Counted from the stretch's first letter, positions 17,414-28,367 are shown. The stretch: DNA of 64,000 nucleotides from Myxococcaceae bacterium (GCA_019694595.1 JAIBBQ010000012.1:1-64000); one strand, 5' to 3'. The notes: a model not told the origin generated them from the sequence alone. Translations and numbers: made by a program.

Positions 17414-20400
17414 ATGCCCCTCTCCTTCCTGCTTCCGCTCTGGCTCTCCGCGGCAACCGTGCAACCGGCGCAGGTGCCGGCGCAGGGCCGCCACGATGCG
17501 CTGGTCACTCTCGACGCCGCCGGCATGGTGCACCTCTCGGCGCGGTCGGGCCCCGGCACGGCGTGCACGGTGGTCGACCGGGTGCGCGGCCCCTTCGAAC
17601 GCTCGGGCGTCGCCGGCCGCAGCAACTGCGAGCTCGACCTGCTGCTCGACCAGGGCACCTACAAGCTGCGGCTCGACTCACCCCTCAAGGGCAAGGGCCA
17701 GGTGAAGGTCGAGGCCAAGCCCTTCGTGGAGCTGAACCCCAAGCCTCCGCGGCTGAGCGCCGGCGGCAAGCTCGAGCAGAAGCTGCGGCCGGGCGAGCAG
17801 GTGTCGTTCTGGGTGAGCGCCGTCAACGGGACCGAGCCGACCTTCCTGCGGGTCATCGGGCGGACCGCGGGCGAGCTGCGGCTGTGGCGCGCGGGCGAGT
17901 GGGTGGAGTCGGTTCCCTTCGCGCACGAGGAGTCGCGCACCGTCGCCGCGCACCCGGTGCACGAGTGGTTCCTCGCCGGCCCGCTCGAGGCGGGCGACCA
18001 CCTGGTCACCGTGTACGGGGCCAAGGCGCTCCCCTGGAGCAACGCCGCCGGCGACGACACGCTCACCGTGGAGCTGGGCTTCCCCGCGGCGCCGCCGGAG
18101 CGCGCGCTGCCCTTCACCCTCGGCCCGAGCGGCAGCCTCACCGTCGCGCTCCCCGCGGAGCCCACCGCCGCGCTGCTCACCTTGAAGCAGGCGCCGCTCG
18201 TGGCCACCGAGCTGTCCCTCGCCGCCGCCGACGGCAGCTGGGTGTCGCTGTCGCGGTGCGCGGTGCAGCCCAAGACCCTGCAGCCTTCCTGCGCGGCGAT
18301 GGGGAGCGCCTCGAAGCGGCTGGTGGCGCGGGTGCGCGGCGCGCCGGGCACCTCAGGCCTGCTCGAGTGGGCCCCGTCGTACCTGAGCGCGCGCGGCTGG
18401 GCGGGCGGGTACTACGGCGAGGCCACCACCAGCCTGCGCTTCAGCGCCCCGGCGCAGGACGCCCTGGTCGGCGTGCACGACCTGCCGCTCGACACCGACG
18501 CCGCACCGCTCGGCTGCCAGCTGGAGCGCGAGCTCAAGACCGGCCCCGAGGTGGTGGCGCGCGACGTGCTCACGCTCCGCGACGGCCAGCAGCTCGACAC
18601 CGAGTTCAACTACGCCAACGGCGCGGTGGTGTGGTTCGAGGTGACGCAGGCGAACCGCTACCGCGTCGTCACCAAGGGCGGCCGCAAGTCGGGCTGCAAC
18701 CTCTCGCGCCTCAAGCCCGACGGCGCGCTCGAGGTGCTGGCGAGCTCCCGGACCGACAGCGCGTGCGAGCTCTCGCAGCTGCTCACCCCGGGGCCGTACC
18801 AGCTCTCGCTCAACGGCGGCCTGTCCGGCATCGAGCACCTCGTCATCCGCGAGGACACGCAGCGTGCGCTGACCTCGGTGGCGCCGAAGGCCGGCTGCCT
18901 CCTCCGTGCACGGCTGACCGGCGGCGACTACCGGCTGGTGCTGACCCGCACCGGCACACTGACCGCGCGCGGCCTGGTGCTCACCCCGCTGCCGCTCGCT
19001 GCCAGCGTCCCGGTGCACTTCACCCTCGAGGCGGGCCAGGCGCTCACCCTGCCCCTCGCCGCCTCGGGCGAGCTCGCGGTGCGCGCCGCGGCCGGAGCGC
19101 CGTTCCGCTGCCAGGGCAAGGACACCGCGGGCGCGGAGTGCCGGGTGAGGGACAGCGCCGAGCTCTCGCTGGTCAACACCTCGCCGGGCCCGGTGTCCTT
19201 CGCGGTGGCGCGTCCGTCGCGCGAGCTCGAGCGCGGGGCGCCGCAGCCCTACGAGGCGCAGCCGCTGCCCTTGCCCAAGGCGGCACCCGGCACCCCGACC
19301 TACTTCGCCTTCGGAGCGAGAGAGTCGCGCTCGCTGGTGTTCGACGTGGCCGCCCCCGGACTCTACGAGGTCACCACCCAGGGGCTGCTCGCCACCGAGT
19401 GCGCGCTGCGGACCCCGGTCGCGCCCAGCGTGGCGCAGGACTCGGGCTCCGGCCGCGGCCGCAACTGCCTGGTCTCGGGGTACCTGCGGCCCGGGCGCTA
19501 CCGGACCACGGCCACCACCGTGGGCCAGAGCCAGGGCCGCGCCGCCCTGGTGCTCAACCGCCGCGAGGCGACCGACTTCGGCACCGTGGCCGCCGAGAGC
19601 GACGCCTTCTTCCGCGTCGCCGCCGGCGCGCTCGCCCAGCAGAAGCTGGTGGTGAAGACGGGCGGCGAGTACGAGCTCGCCACCACGGCGCAGGGCACCG
19701 CGCTCGCCTGCCGCCTGGAAGACGCCGACGGGTGGCCGCTCGAGCCGGTCCCCAGCGCCTGCAGCGGCCGCCGCAGCCTCGCGCCGGGCACCTACCTGTG
19801 GACGCAGCTGCCGCTCACCGTGGAGTCGATGCGCCACACCCAGCTGCAGCGGGTGCGCGCTCCTCGCGTGCTGGAAGGCAATCAGCCGCACGCGCTCGAC
19901 TTCTTCACCTGGTACGACGCGCGGCTGGGCAAGGACGGCAGCGACGAGTTCCGCTTCTCCCTCGAAGGCGCGGCGACCGTCGACCTGGTCCTCACCAACG
20001 GCATGCAGGGCCGGCTGCTCAAGCTCGAGCCCGGACAGAGCCCGAAGCCCATCGAGGTCATTCCCCCCATGGGCGGCGCTGCAGCGGCACCGGAGCCGGA
20101 AGGCGACGGTGAGAGCGAGCGGGAGTCGGAGCCCGAGCAGCCCCGCGAGGACGAAGGCGAGGGTGAGGGCGAAGGTGAAGGCGAGACCGAGCGCGCGGCC
20201 GAGCCGATGGCGGCCGGAGTGGCCCCGCTCGCCGCCACGCAGGCGCCTCCCCCGCCGTCGGGCTTCCAGCTGAACCTCGGGCCCGGCCAGTACCAGCTGA
20301 TCGCCGTGCACTCGCGCGGCGACGTGGGCATCGAGTACCAGCTCCACCTGGGCACCCGCGAACTCCAGCCCGGCATGACGCGCACCTTGAGCGCGCCTTC

Positions 20401-22627
20401 CGAGGTGCCGCTGCTCATTCCGCGCGACGGCACGCTGCGGCTGCGCACGCGCGGCGAGGTCGACGTGCGCTGCCGCCTCTTCGACGAGAAGAACCGGCTG
20501 GTGCTCGAAGGCTCGGAGAACGGCGCCGACTGGAACTGCGCCCTCGCCGAGCCCATCACCCAGGGGCGCTACCGCCTGGTGCTGGAGAGCGAGACCCAGC
20601 GCGCCGGCGACGTCGCGGTGGCGGTCGCGCTGGCGACGGTGGAGGACAAGGGCGAACTCAAGGACGGCCTCGAGCTGCCCCTCGCCGCGCCGGTCGCGGT
20701 GCTGTCGATTCCGGTGCCCGCCCAGGACGCCGTGCAGGACGTCACGCTCACCAGCGGCCAGCCGTTCAGCTGCGCGCTCGAGGACGGGGCCGGCGCGGTG
20801 GTGTTCCGCAAGACGCGGTCCACCGAGTGCGCGGTGCTCCTGCACCCGCTCCAGGAGAAGTACCGCCTGCGCGCCTGGACCACCGATGGCGCGGCGAAGG
20901 TGAAGGTGGCCTTCAAGAGCCGCGCGGTGACCGCCGGGAGCCCCGGCGCACTGCCTTCGAGCGGCGCGCTCAAGCTCGAGGTGCCCGCCCCGGGCCGCTA
21001 CCGCACCGGCTCCGCGGTCTTCTGTCTCGGCGCGACCGAGCGCGGGCTGCTCGCGCCGTGCAGCGGCGAGACCTCGCTCGCCCAGGGGCCGACGCTCTTC
21101 TCCACCCGCGCGGCGCTGAGCGGCTCGGTGGCGCTGGACGAGGTGCTGGGCCCGACGGGTCCGGTCGCCGACGCGCAGGACGTGGCGCTGTCCACCGCCG
21201 CGTGGCGGCAGACGCTCACCGCGCCCTACCCCGCGGTCTTCGTGGTGGAGGCTGCGGTGGCCCCAGGCGAGCGCACTGCGCCCGCCTGTCGCTTCGAGGG
21301 CAACGGCGGCGTGCTCGAGAGCCGCGCGCAGGTGTGCCTCGCCGCCAGCGCCGCTGGCCAGCGCGCCACGGTGCGCGCCTGGGCACCGGTGAGCGCCGAC
21401 GAGCCCGCGCCGGGTACCCTGCGACGCCGCGCGCTGCCGGTGCCGCGGTCGAGCACCACGCTGACCGCGGGACACCAGCGGCTCACCTGGACCGGGCCGT
21501 CGGCGCTCTTCGCGCTGCCGGGCGCCGCGCGCGCCGAGCTCCTCGTGCCCGCCGACGCCTGGGCCGTGCAGCTCGACGAGCAGGACCGCGCGCTCGACGT
21601 CTGCGGCCCCCGCGAAGGTCTTCACCGCTGCGTCTTCAGCGGCGCCAGGACGCGCCTGCTGCTGACCAGCGCCGAGTCCGCGATCGACGCCACCGTGCTC
21701 CTGTCGGTTCCCGCGCGCAGCACCACGCTCTCGGGCCTGTACGAGGAACAGTCCACCGAGGAAGGCACGCTCGACGTCGCGGTGCCCCAGGCCACCGAGG
21801 CGCGCAGCCTGGTGGTGGAAGGCGCCTCGGCCTGCGTGCTCGTGCGCAGCGACGGCGTGCGCGCCACCGGTTGCCGCCAGACGGTGCCCGCGTCCATCTC
21901 CGCCCGGCTGACCGTCGAGCACGGCGTGGGCCCCCTGCGCGCCGCCCTCTCGCCCGTCGGCAGGGAACGCAACGCCCTCTTCGGCGTCGAGGCCTCGTCC
22001 GGGCAAGCGGCGGAGCTCGTCTCGTCGACCTCCGCCCCGCTGGGTGCGCCGCGCTTCGAGCGCACGCTCCCCGTGAGCCGCTCCGCGGCGGTCCGGGTGC
22101 GCGCCGAGTCGGGCGTGTGCGGCGTCTTCCGCGGGAAGGAGCTGCTCGCGAGCTCCGGCCCGGGCAGCGGCTGCGACCTCACCCGGGTGCTGCCCGCCGG
22201 CAGCTACCGCCTCGTGGTGCGCCCCTTCGCCGGCGGTGCGCTCACCGGCGCCGTCTCGTGGAGCGAGGAAGCCGTCGTCCCGCTCGCCGAGGGCGTCGGC
22301 CCCGAGGAATGGCTCGGCCCCGGCCAGGTGCGCGTCTTCCAGTTCGAGACCAAGGGCCCCGGCAAGGTCGGCCTCGGCCTGCAGACCACCAGCGAGGCGC
22401 TCGACTGCCTCGTGGAGCGCGACGGCGCCAAGGTGCTCGGCGAAGGCTGCCACCAGTACCTCTCGCTCGAGCAGGGCCGCTACCTGCTGACCGTGCGGCA
22501 CCCGCGGGGCCCGTCGGCCGCGCCGCTGCGCTTCCGCCCCGTGCTCCTCGGCCTGCAAGGCAGCGCTGCCGAGGTGCCCGGCGAGTACCTGCAGGACCTC
22601 TTCCGCCGCATCGGAGCGACGCCATGA
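17414..22627 (+). CDS. Giant exported protein with about 15 cysteine-pair beta repeats
   Basis: A 1737-residue predicted periplasmic or surface protein. The chosen ATG gives a signal peptide (MPLSFLLPLWLSAATVQPAQ); a GTG at 17363 would add 17 residues. Almost the whole length consists of a repeated module of roughly 100 residues: a cysteine in a CxL-type strand, 15-25 residues later a second cysteine, then a terminal strand such as PGxYRLxL (TPGPYQLSLNG, RPGRYRTTATT, TQGRYRLVLES, PAGSYRLVVRP, EQGRYLLTVRH). This resembles PPC-like beta sandwiches. An acidic Glu/Gly linker interrupts it near residues 895-935. The stop overlaps the macroglobulin start (ATGA), so the two are translationally coupled. 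Function is unknown. Confidence 0.75.
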   Translation: MPLSFLLPLWLSAATVQPAQVPAQGRHDALVTLDAAGMVHLSARSGPGTACTVVDRVRGPFERSGVAGRSNCELDLLLDQGTYKLRLDSPLKGKGQVKVEAKPFVELNPKPPRLSAGGKLEQKLRPGEQVSFWVSAVNGTEPTFLRVIGRTAGELRLWRAGEWVESVPFAHEESRTVAAHPVHEWFLAGPLEAGDHLVTVYGAKALPWSNAAGDDTLTVELGFPAAPPERALPFTLGPSGSLTVALPAEPTAALLTLKQAPLVATELSLAAADGSWVSLSRCAVQPKTLQPSCAAMGSASKRLVARVRGAPGTSGLLEWAPSYLSARGWAGGYYGEATTSLRFSAPAQDALVGVHDLPLDTDAAPLGCQLERELKTGPEVVARDVLTLRDGQQLDTEFNYANGAVVWFEVTQANRYRVVTKGGRKSGCNLSRLKPDGALEVLASSRTDSACELSQLLTPGPYQLSLNGGLSGIEHLVIREDTQRALTSVAPKAGCLLRARLTGGDYRLVLTRTGTLTARGLVLTPLPLAASVPVHFTLEAGQALTLPLAASGELAVRAAAGAPFRCQGKDTAGAECRVRDSAELSLVNTSPGPVSFAVARPSRELERGAPQPYEAQPLPLPKAAPGTPTYFAFGARESRSLVFDVAAPGLYEVTTQGLLATECALRTPVAPSVAQDSGSGRGRNCLVSGYLRPGRYRTTATTVGQSQGRAALVLNRREATDFGTVAAESDAFFRVAAGALAQQKLVVKTGGEYELATTAQGTALACRLEDADGWPLEPVPSACSGRRSLAPGTYLWTQLPLTVESMRHTQLQRVRAPRVLEGNQPHALDFFTWYDARLGKDGSDEFRFSLEGAATVDLVLTNGMQGRLLKLEPGQSPKPIEVIPPMGGAAAAPEPEGDGESERESEPEQPREDEGEGEGEGEGETERAAEPMAAGVAPLAATQAPPPPSGFQLNLGPGQYQLIAVHSRGDVGIEYQLHLGTRELQPGMTRTLSAPSEVPLLIPRDGTLRLRTRGEVDVRCRLFDEKNRLVLEGSENGADWNCALAEPITQGRYRLVLESETQRAGDVAVAVALATVEDKGELKDGLELPLAAPVAVLSIPVPAQDAVQDVTLTSGQPFSCALEDGAGAVVFRKTRSTECAVLLHPLQEKYRLRAWTTDGAAKVKVAFKSRAVTAGSPGALPSSGALKLEVPAPGRYRTGSAVFCLGATERGLLAPCSGETSLAQGPTLFSTRAALSGSVALDEVLGPTGPVADAQDVALSTAAWRQTLTAPYPAVFVVEAAVAPGERTAPACRFEGNGGVLESRAQVCLAASAAGQRATVRAWAPVSADEPAPGTLRRRALPVPRSSTTLTAGHQRLTWTGPSALFALPGAARAELLVPADAWAVQLDEQDRALDVCGPREGLHRCVFSGARTRLLLTSAESAIDATVLLSVPARSTTLSGLYEEQSTEEGTLDVAVPQATEARSLVVEGASACVLVRSDGVRATGCRQTVPASISARLTVEHGVGPLRAALSPVGRERNALFGVEASSGQAAELVSSTSAPLGAPRFERTLPVSRSAAVRVRAESGVCGVFRGKELLASSGPGSGCDLTRVLPAGSYRLVVRPFAGGALTGAVSWSEEAVVPLAEGVGPEEWLGPGQVRVFQFETKGPGKVGLGLQTTSEALDCLVERDGAKVLGEGCHQYLSLEQGRYLLTVRHPRGPSAAPLRFRPVLLGLQGSAAEVPGEYLQDLFRRIGATP

Positions 22628-25600
22628 CCCGCCGCCTCTTCGCGCTCGTCGCCCTGCTCGGCGCCGCCGCCGCGCTCGCCCAGTACCAGCCCGCCGACAA
22701 GGGCCAGCGCCCCCAGGGCGGGGGTCTCAAGGTGCTGCCCGACACGTTCCTGCGCGGGTACGACCCGGTCACCGTCTACTTCTCGAGCGACGTCGTGGGC
22801 CCCGAGGCCACCGGCGACGACGGCGAGAAGTACCTCAAGCTCACGCCCGGCTGGCCCGGTGCCTACACCTGGGTCGACCGCCGCACCCTGCAGTTCCGGC
22901 CCGCGGAGCCGTGGCCCGCGCTCGCCCGCTTCCAGGTCGACGCGCAGGGCACGCGGAAGATCCTCACCACCATGATGTCGCCGCCGCAGGCCATGGCGCC
23001 GTCGCCCGGCTCCGAAGGGCTGCGCCCCTTCCGGGTGGTGACGCTGACCTTCCCCCAGGCGCTCCCGGCCGCGTCGCTCAAGAAGATGATCGCCCTCGAG
23101 CTGCGCGACCTGCCCGGCCTCGCCGACTCGCCGCGCCAGAAGGTGAGCGACTTCACCCTGGCACCCCTGCCGCGCGCTTCCCACCGCGACCCCGCGACCT
23201 GGGCGCTCACGCTCAAGGACGACGTCCCCGAAGGGAAGCTGCTGCTCGTCTCGGTGAGCCTGGCGCTGGGCTCCGAAGGCACCACCCTGTGGTCGGGCCG
23301 CGTCGCGACCCGCACCGCCTTCACGCTCAACGCGGTGCGCTGCGGGAACACCGAGCAGCCACTCGCTGCGGGCACCTCCGTCCCCAAGGACCTCGCGCTC
23401 GCCTGCGGCAACCGCGGCGACCAGCCGCAACTCTCCCTCTCCGCCAGCGTCGCCAACCTGACGCTCACCCAGCTCCACCAGCTGGTGCGCCTCGAGCCCG
23501 CGGTCGCCGACCTCCACTTCGCGACCTACGGCAGCCGCGTGCAGCTGCAGGGCAAGTTCGTCCCCGACACGCTCTACAAGCTGAGCCTCTCGCCCGCGGC
23601 CATCGAGGACGACTCGGGCCGGCCGCTCAAGCCGGTGCCGCCCACCGAGCTCTACTTCCACCTCGGCTGGCGGGCGTCGTTCCTCCGCTTCACCCAGGGC
23701 ACCGCGATGCTCGAGGCCAGGGGCCCGCGCATGCTCCCGCTCCAGGGCTACGGCGAGCCGCGCGCCGACGTGCGCATCTTCCGCGTCGACCCGCTGCACC
23801 CGGGCCTGTGGCCGTTCCCCGCGAGCCCCGTCTTCGTCGACGACCAGGCGGCACCTCCCTTCCCCGGTGAAGAGCCCGCGCTGCCCGCCACCCCCGGCGA
23901 GGTCGACGCGTCGTCCCTCACCCGGCACCTCAAGCTCCTCGGCTCTCCGCTGGTGTCGAAGGTGGTCGAGCTGCCGTCCGGCCAGCGGGCGAACCCGGCG
24001 CGCTTCGGGCTCGACCTGAAGCCCCTGCTCGACCCGGTGGTCGGCGCGTCGCGCCCGGGCACCTACCTCGTCGGCCTCCGCCGGCTCACCGGCCGCGGCG
24101 AGCGCGCGTGGATGCGGGTGCAGGTGACCAACCTCGCGGTCACCTCCGCCGAGGAGCGGGACAAGGCGGTGCTCTTCGTCCGCACCCTGGACACCGCCGA
24201 GCCGGTGCGCGGCGCGGTGCTCACCCTGGAAGGCCTGCTGGTGCGCCCGGAGTCGCCGCCGGCCGGCTGGCAGCCGCAGACCCGGGTGCAGCTCACCTCC
24301 GACGACGCGGGCCGCATCGTGCTGCCCGCCCGCACCGGCTGGCAGCGCTTCACCCGCATCACCGTCGCCAAGGACGACGACGTGCTGGTCTTCAGCCCCG
24401 ACCAGGCGCCGCCGCGCTTCGCCGACAACCACTGGTACTCGGGCGACCGCTGGCTGTCGTGGCTCCTCAACGAGAGCGCCCCGCCCCCGCGCAACGACGC
24501 CACCCTGGGCTTCGTCTTCACCGAGCGCCCCATCTACAAGCCGGGCGAGAAGGTCTTCCTCAAGGCCTTCGTGCGCAGCAAGAAGAGCGGTGAGCTGCAG
24601 CTGCCGCCGCGCCTCGAGAGCTACGGCCTGCAGGTCGAGAGCGAGGACGGGCAGTCGTGGCTCCCCAAGGTCACCCGCACCGCGCTCGGCGGCCTCGCGG
24701 CCGAGTTCGAGGAGTCCAACGCGCCGTCGGGGCAGTACACCGCCAGGCTCTTCGAAGGCGACCCGCAGCACGTGGTCGCCACCCGCTCCTTCCGCATCGA
24801 GGCCTACCGGGTGCCCACCTTCGAGGTGCAGGTGGTGGCGCCGGGCAAGGCGCGCCTCGACGCCCCCATCAAGGTGAAGGCGGTCGCCCGCTACTTCGCG
24901 GGTGGCAACGTGGCCAACGCCCCCGTCAAGTGGACCGTCACCCAGCGGCCGTACGCCTGGCAGCCCAAGGGGCTCCCCGGCTTCCTCTTCGCGTCCTCGA
25001 GCCAGTTCGCCCGGCCGCAGGCGCAGCGCCCCCAGGGCGCCACGTCGCAGGACGGTGAGCTCGACGACTCCGGCGCCTCCGAGCTGCCGCTGAACCCCCA
25101 GCTCGACCTCGACGGGAGCGCGCGCGTCTACCACCTGGAAGCCACCGTCACCGGGCCCGACGAGCAGCAGGTCACCAGCACCGCCGAGGTGAAGGCGCTG
25201 CCGCCCTTCGCCCTGGGCCTCAAGCTGCCCCGCTACCTGGAGAAGGCGCAGAGCCTCTCGCCCGAGGTGGTGGCGGTGGGCATCGACGACGCGCCGCTCG
25301 CCGGCCAGGACATCACCGTCAAGCTCATCAAGCGCACCTGGCACTCGACGCTGCGCGAGACGGCCTTCGCCACCGGGCAGCCCAAGTACGTCACCGAGCA
25401 GCAGGACGTGCCGGTCGCCGAGAAGTCGTGGAGCTCGCAGGCGAAGCCGTCGGGGCCGGTCTTCGAGCTCAAGGACGCGGGCGTCTACGTGGTGGAGCTG
25501 AGCGCCCGCGACAAGCTCGGGCGCGTGCAGACGCTCTCCGCCGACCTCTACGTCGGCGGGCCGGCGCCGGTGGCCTGGCAGAAGTCGCGCGACGGCGTCT

Positions 25601-28359
25601 TCGAGCTCAAGCCCGACCAGGCGAAGTACCTGCCCGGCCAGACCGCCCACGTGGTGGTGCAGAGCCCGTGGGCCTCCGCGCGCGCGCTCGTCATCCTCGA
25701 GGAGCCGCGCGGCAACGTGTACCAGTGGAAGGACGTCAGCGGCGGCAAGGCGGTCATCGACGTGCCGCTCGACGCCCACCACGTCCCCAACCTCCCGCTG
25801 CACGTGGTGCTGATGCGCGGCCGGCTGGGCGAAGGCCAGAGCGACGACTCGCGCTACCGGCCCGCCACCGTGGCCGCCTCGGTGGACCTGGAGCTCGAGC
25901 CCGCGAGCCACCGCGTCACCGTGGCGGTGAAGCACCCCGAGCAGGCGCGGCCCGGCACCGTGCAGGACTTCGTCATCTCCCTGAGCGACGACAAGCAGCG
26001 CCCGGTGGGCGGCGAGGTCACCTTCTGGCTGGTCGACGAGGCGGTGCTCTCGCTCGCGCCCGAAGGCTCGCTCGACCCGCTCACCGCGCTCATCCGCGCC
26101 AACGCGCGCACCACCAGCCTCCACGACACGCGCAACCTGGTCATCGGCCGGCTGAGCGAGCTCGACGAGGAGCCCGGCGGCGACGGCAGCGACGAGGAGC
26201 AGAACGGCGGGAAGAAGATCATCCGCAAGAACTTCCAGACGGTGCCCTACTACCAGGCGACCCTGGTGGTCCCCGCGAGCGGCACCCTGAAGGTGCCGGT
26301 GAAGCTGTCCGACGACCTCACCAACTTCCGCGTGCGCGCGGTGGCGGTGAGCGGGGCGACCCGCTTCGGCGTCAAGCAGTCCACCTTGAAGGTCCGCCTG
26401 CCGGTGCTGGTCCAACCCCAGCTCCCCCGCTTCGTGCGGGTGGGCGATCGCTTCTGGCCGGGCGCGCTCGCGCGGCTCGTGGAGGGGAGCGATGGCCCAG
26501 GCACGGTGGAAGTGGCGCTCTCCGGCCCCGTCGACGCGGCGCCGAAGACCGAAGGCGTGGCGCTCAAGGCCAACCAGGCGCTCAGCGTGCAGACCCAGGC
26601 GCTGGTGAAGGCCATCGACGGCGAAGGGGTGCTCACCGTGCGGGGCTCGGTGGTGCGCAGCGCCGACAAGGCGTCCGACGCCTTCGAGGTGAAGCTGCCG
26701 GTGCTCCCCGACCGCTCGGTGGAGAAGGTGCTCGCGGTGAAGACGCTCCCGGTGGGGAAGACCACCCTCGACCCGTTCCCTGAAGCCGCCCGGCCCGGCA
26801 CCGCGCGGCAGACCTTCAACTTCACCAACGAGCCCGGGCTCCTCGAGCTCGCCACCAGCCTCGACTACCTCGCCGCCTACCCCCACGGCTGCCTCGAGCA
26901 GAAGATGAGCCAGCTCGCGCCCGACCTCGCGCTGGCCTCGGTGCTCAAGAAGCTCGAGCTCGAGACGCGCTTCACGCCGCAGCTGCCGCGCAACGTGGCG
27001 CACCTGGTGGAAGAGCTCGCGACCCACCAGGACGACCTCGGCTTCCTGAGCTACTGGCCCGGCACCGGCGGCGACATCGGCGTCACCGCCCAGGGCGTGG
27101 AGTTCCTCGCGCTGGTCAAGAAGGCCGGCCTGCCGGTCGACGAGAAGGTGCGCACCCGGGCGCTGGAGGCCCTCAAGCGCTCGCTCCGCTCCGACTTCCG
27201 CGGCGGCCTGGGCGCCTACCGCGTCGACGAGCAGGCGGCGGCGCTCCGGGCGCTGTCGCGCGCCGGCGAGCTCGACGAGCACTACCTGCTCGAGCTGTTC
27301 GCCAGGCGAAAGGACTTCGGGCCGTCCGCGCTCGCCGACCTCGCGCTGGCGATGAACGAGCGGCCGCAGGTCTTCTCCAGCAACCTCGCCTCGCTCCAGA
27401 GCGAGCTCTGGGACTCGGTGGTCTTCAAGCTGGTGAAGGGCGCCAAGGTCTACGACGGCCTGCGCCGCGAGCGCACGAGCTGGACCGGCGAGTACCTGGG
27501 CTCCTCCACCGCCTCCACCGCCCAGGCGCTGGAAGCCCTGGTCCGCCTGAGCCCCACCGACGAGCGGCTCCCGCTGGTGCGCGACGGCCTGCTCGCCCGC
27601 TCCGTGGGCCCGCGCGGCTTCGGCTCCACCTACGAGCACCGGCGGGCGGTCGCGGCGCTCGGCGCGTACCTCGAACGTTCGCGCGTCAGCCAGCCCCAGG
27701 TGCACGTCACCGTGCCGGGCGCGGCCGAGGTGGCGCTCGACGAGAGCAAGAAGGCGGCGCGGCGCACCGTGGCCGGCGCCGACCCGCTGTCGCTCACCGT
27801 CAGCGGCGCGCCGGTGAGCGCACGCGTCGCCTACAGCTTCCTCCCCCAGGCGCCGGGCGATCAGGTCACCCCCAGGAAGAGCGGGCTCCTCGTCTCCCGC
27901 AGCCTCACCTGGCTGCACCCCGACGGCAGCGCCCCCACCCACCACGACGACCAGCCCGGCGCCACCCTCACCCTCGCCCCCGGCGACGTGGTGGAGGTGC
28001 ACGCCCAGCTGACGCTCGACGCCCCGCGCAACCACGTCGCGCTGGTGGTGCCCTTCGCCGCCGGCTTCGAGCCGCTCAACCCCAACCTCGCCAACGCCTC
28101 CAGCGACGCCAGGCCGTCGCAGGCCGACAGCACCGCGCCGACCTACGCCCAGCGGCTCGACCAGGAAGTCCGCTACTACTTCACGTCGCTCGGCGCGGGG
28201 ACCCACAGCTTCCACTTCCGCCTGCGCGCGACCAGCGAAGGCAGCTTCGTGCACCCGGCGCCCTACGCCGAGCTGATGTACCAGGAAGACGTGCGCGGCC
28301 GCGGCGCGGGCATGCGCATCGTCGTCGAGGGCGCGAAGCAGAAGGCGAAGGGCAAGTAG
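22624..28359 (+). CDS. Bacterial alpha-2-macroglobulin with thioester
   Basis: A 1911-residue member of the bacterial A2M family (YfhM/YfaS type), proposed periplasmic protease traps that protect the envelope. The signal peptide (MTRRLFALVALLGAAAALAQ) has no lipobox, unlike E. coli YfhM. Macroglobulin-like beta domains occupy the first 1150 residues (typical FTERPIYKPGEKVFLKAFVR near 635). The A2M core segment TVPYYQATLVVPASGTLKV lies near 1210. The thioester motif is intact as C1423-L-E-Q1426 within YPHGCLEQ, followed by the alpha-helical thioester domain. It starts in a 4-nt overlap with the giant repeat gene and ends 8 nt before pbpC, the classic A2M-pbpC pairing. Confidence 0.92.
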   Translation: MTRRLFALVALLGAAAALAQYQPADKGQRPQGGGLKVLPDTFLRGYDPVTVYFSSDVVGPEATGDDGEKYLKLTPGWPGAYTWVDRRTLQFRPAEPWPALARFQVDAQGTRKILTTMMSPPQAMAPSPGSEGLRPFRVVTLTFPQALPAASLKKMIALELRDLPGLADSPRQKVSDFTLAPLPRASHRDPATWALTLKDDVPEGKLLLVSVSLALGSEGTTLWSGRVATRTAFTLNAVRCGNTEQPLAAGTSVPKDLALACGNRGDQPQLSLSASVANLTLTQLHQLVRLEPAVADLHFATYGSRVQLQGKFVPDTLYKLSLSPAAIEDDSGRPLKPVPPTELYFHLGWRASFLRFTQGTAMLEARGPRMLPLQGYGEPRADVRIFRVDPLHPGLWPFPASPVFVDDQAAPPFPGEEPALPATPGEVDASSLTRHLKLLGSPLVSKVVELPSGQRANPARFGLDLKPLLDPVVGASRPGTYLVGLRRLTGRGERAWMRVQVTNLAVTSAEERDKAVLFVRTLDTAEPVRGAVLTLEGLLVRPESPPAGWQPQTRVQLTSDDAGRIVLPARTGWQRFTRITVAKDDDVLVFSPDQAPPRFADNHWYSGDRWLSWLLNESAPPPRNDATLGFVFTERPIYKPGEKVFLKAFVRSKKSGELQLPPRLESYGLQVESEDGQSWLPKVTRTALGGLAAEFEESNAPSGQYTARLFEGDPQHVVATRSFRIEAYRVPTFEVQVVAPGKARLDAPIKVKAVARYFAGGNVANAPVKWTVTQRPYAWQPKGLPGFLFASSSQFARPQAQRPQGATSQDGELDDSGASELPLNPQLDLDGSARVYHLEATVTGPDEQQVTSTAEVKALPPFALGLKLPRYLEKAQSLSPEVVAVGIDDAPLAGQDITVKLIKRTWHSTLRETAFATGQPKYVTEQQDVPVAEKSWSSQAKPSGPVFELKDAGVYVVELSARDKLGRVQTLSADLYVGGPAPVAWQKSRDGVFELKPDQAKYLPGQTAHVVVQSPWASARALVILEEPRGNVYQWKDVSGGKAVIDVPLDAHHVPNLPLHVVLMRGRLGEGQSDDSRYRPATVAASVDLELEPASHRVTVAVKHPEQARPGTVQDFVISLSDDKQRPVGGEVTFWLVDEAVLSLAPEGSLDPLTALIRANARTTSLHDTRNLVIGRLSELDEEPGGDGSDEEQNGGKKIIRKNFQTVPYYQATLVVPASGTLKVPVKLSDDLTNFRVRAVAVSGATRFGVKQSTLKVRLPVLVQPQLPRFVRVGDRFWPGALARLVEGSDGPGTVEVALSGPVDAAPKTEGVALKANQALSVQTQALVKAIDGEGVLTVRGSVVRSADKASDAFEVKLPVLPDRSVEKVLAVKTLPVGKTTLDPFPEAARPGTARQTFNFTNEPGLLELATSLDYLAAYPHGCLEQKMSQLAPDLALASVLKKLELETRFTPQLPRNVAHLVEELATHQDDLGFLSYWPGTGGDIGVTAQGVEFLALVKKAGLPVDEKVRTRALEALKRSLRSDFRGGLGAYRVDEQAAALRALSRAGELDEHYLLELFARRKDFGPSALADLALAMNERPQVFSSNLASLQSELWDSVVFKLVKGAKVYDGLRRERTSWTGEYLGSSTASTAQALEALVRLSPTDERLPLVRDGLLARSVGPRGFGSTYEHRRAVAALGAYLERSRVSQPQVHVTVPGAAEVALDESKKAARRTVAGADPLSLTVSGAPVSARVAYSFLPQAPGDQVTPRKSGLLVSRSLTWLHPDGSAPTHHDDQPGATLTLAPGDVVEVHAQLTLDAPRNHVALVVPFAAGFEPLNPNLANASSDARPSQADSTAPTYAQRLDQEVRYYFTSLGAGTHSFHFRLRATSEGSFVHPAPYAELMYQEDVRGRGAGMRIVVEGAKQKAKGK

Positions 28360-28367
28360 CCGACCCC

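Noticed and set aside
22480-28254. A 1924-codon open frame on the minus strand opposite the macroglobulin gene
   Set aside because: Its composition is Arg/Gly/His/Leu-rich with no recognisable domain, typical of antisense frames in GC-rich genes; the plus-strand frame has a signal peptide, macroglobulin domains and a thioester.
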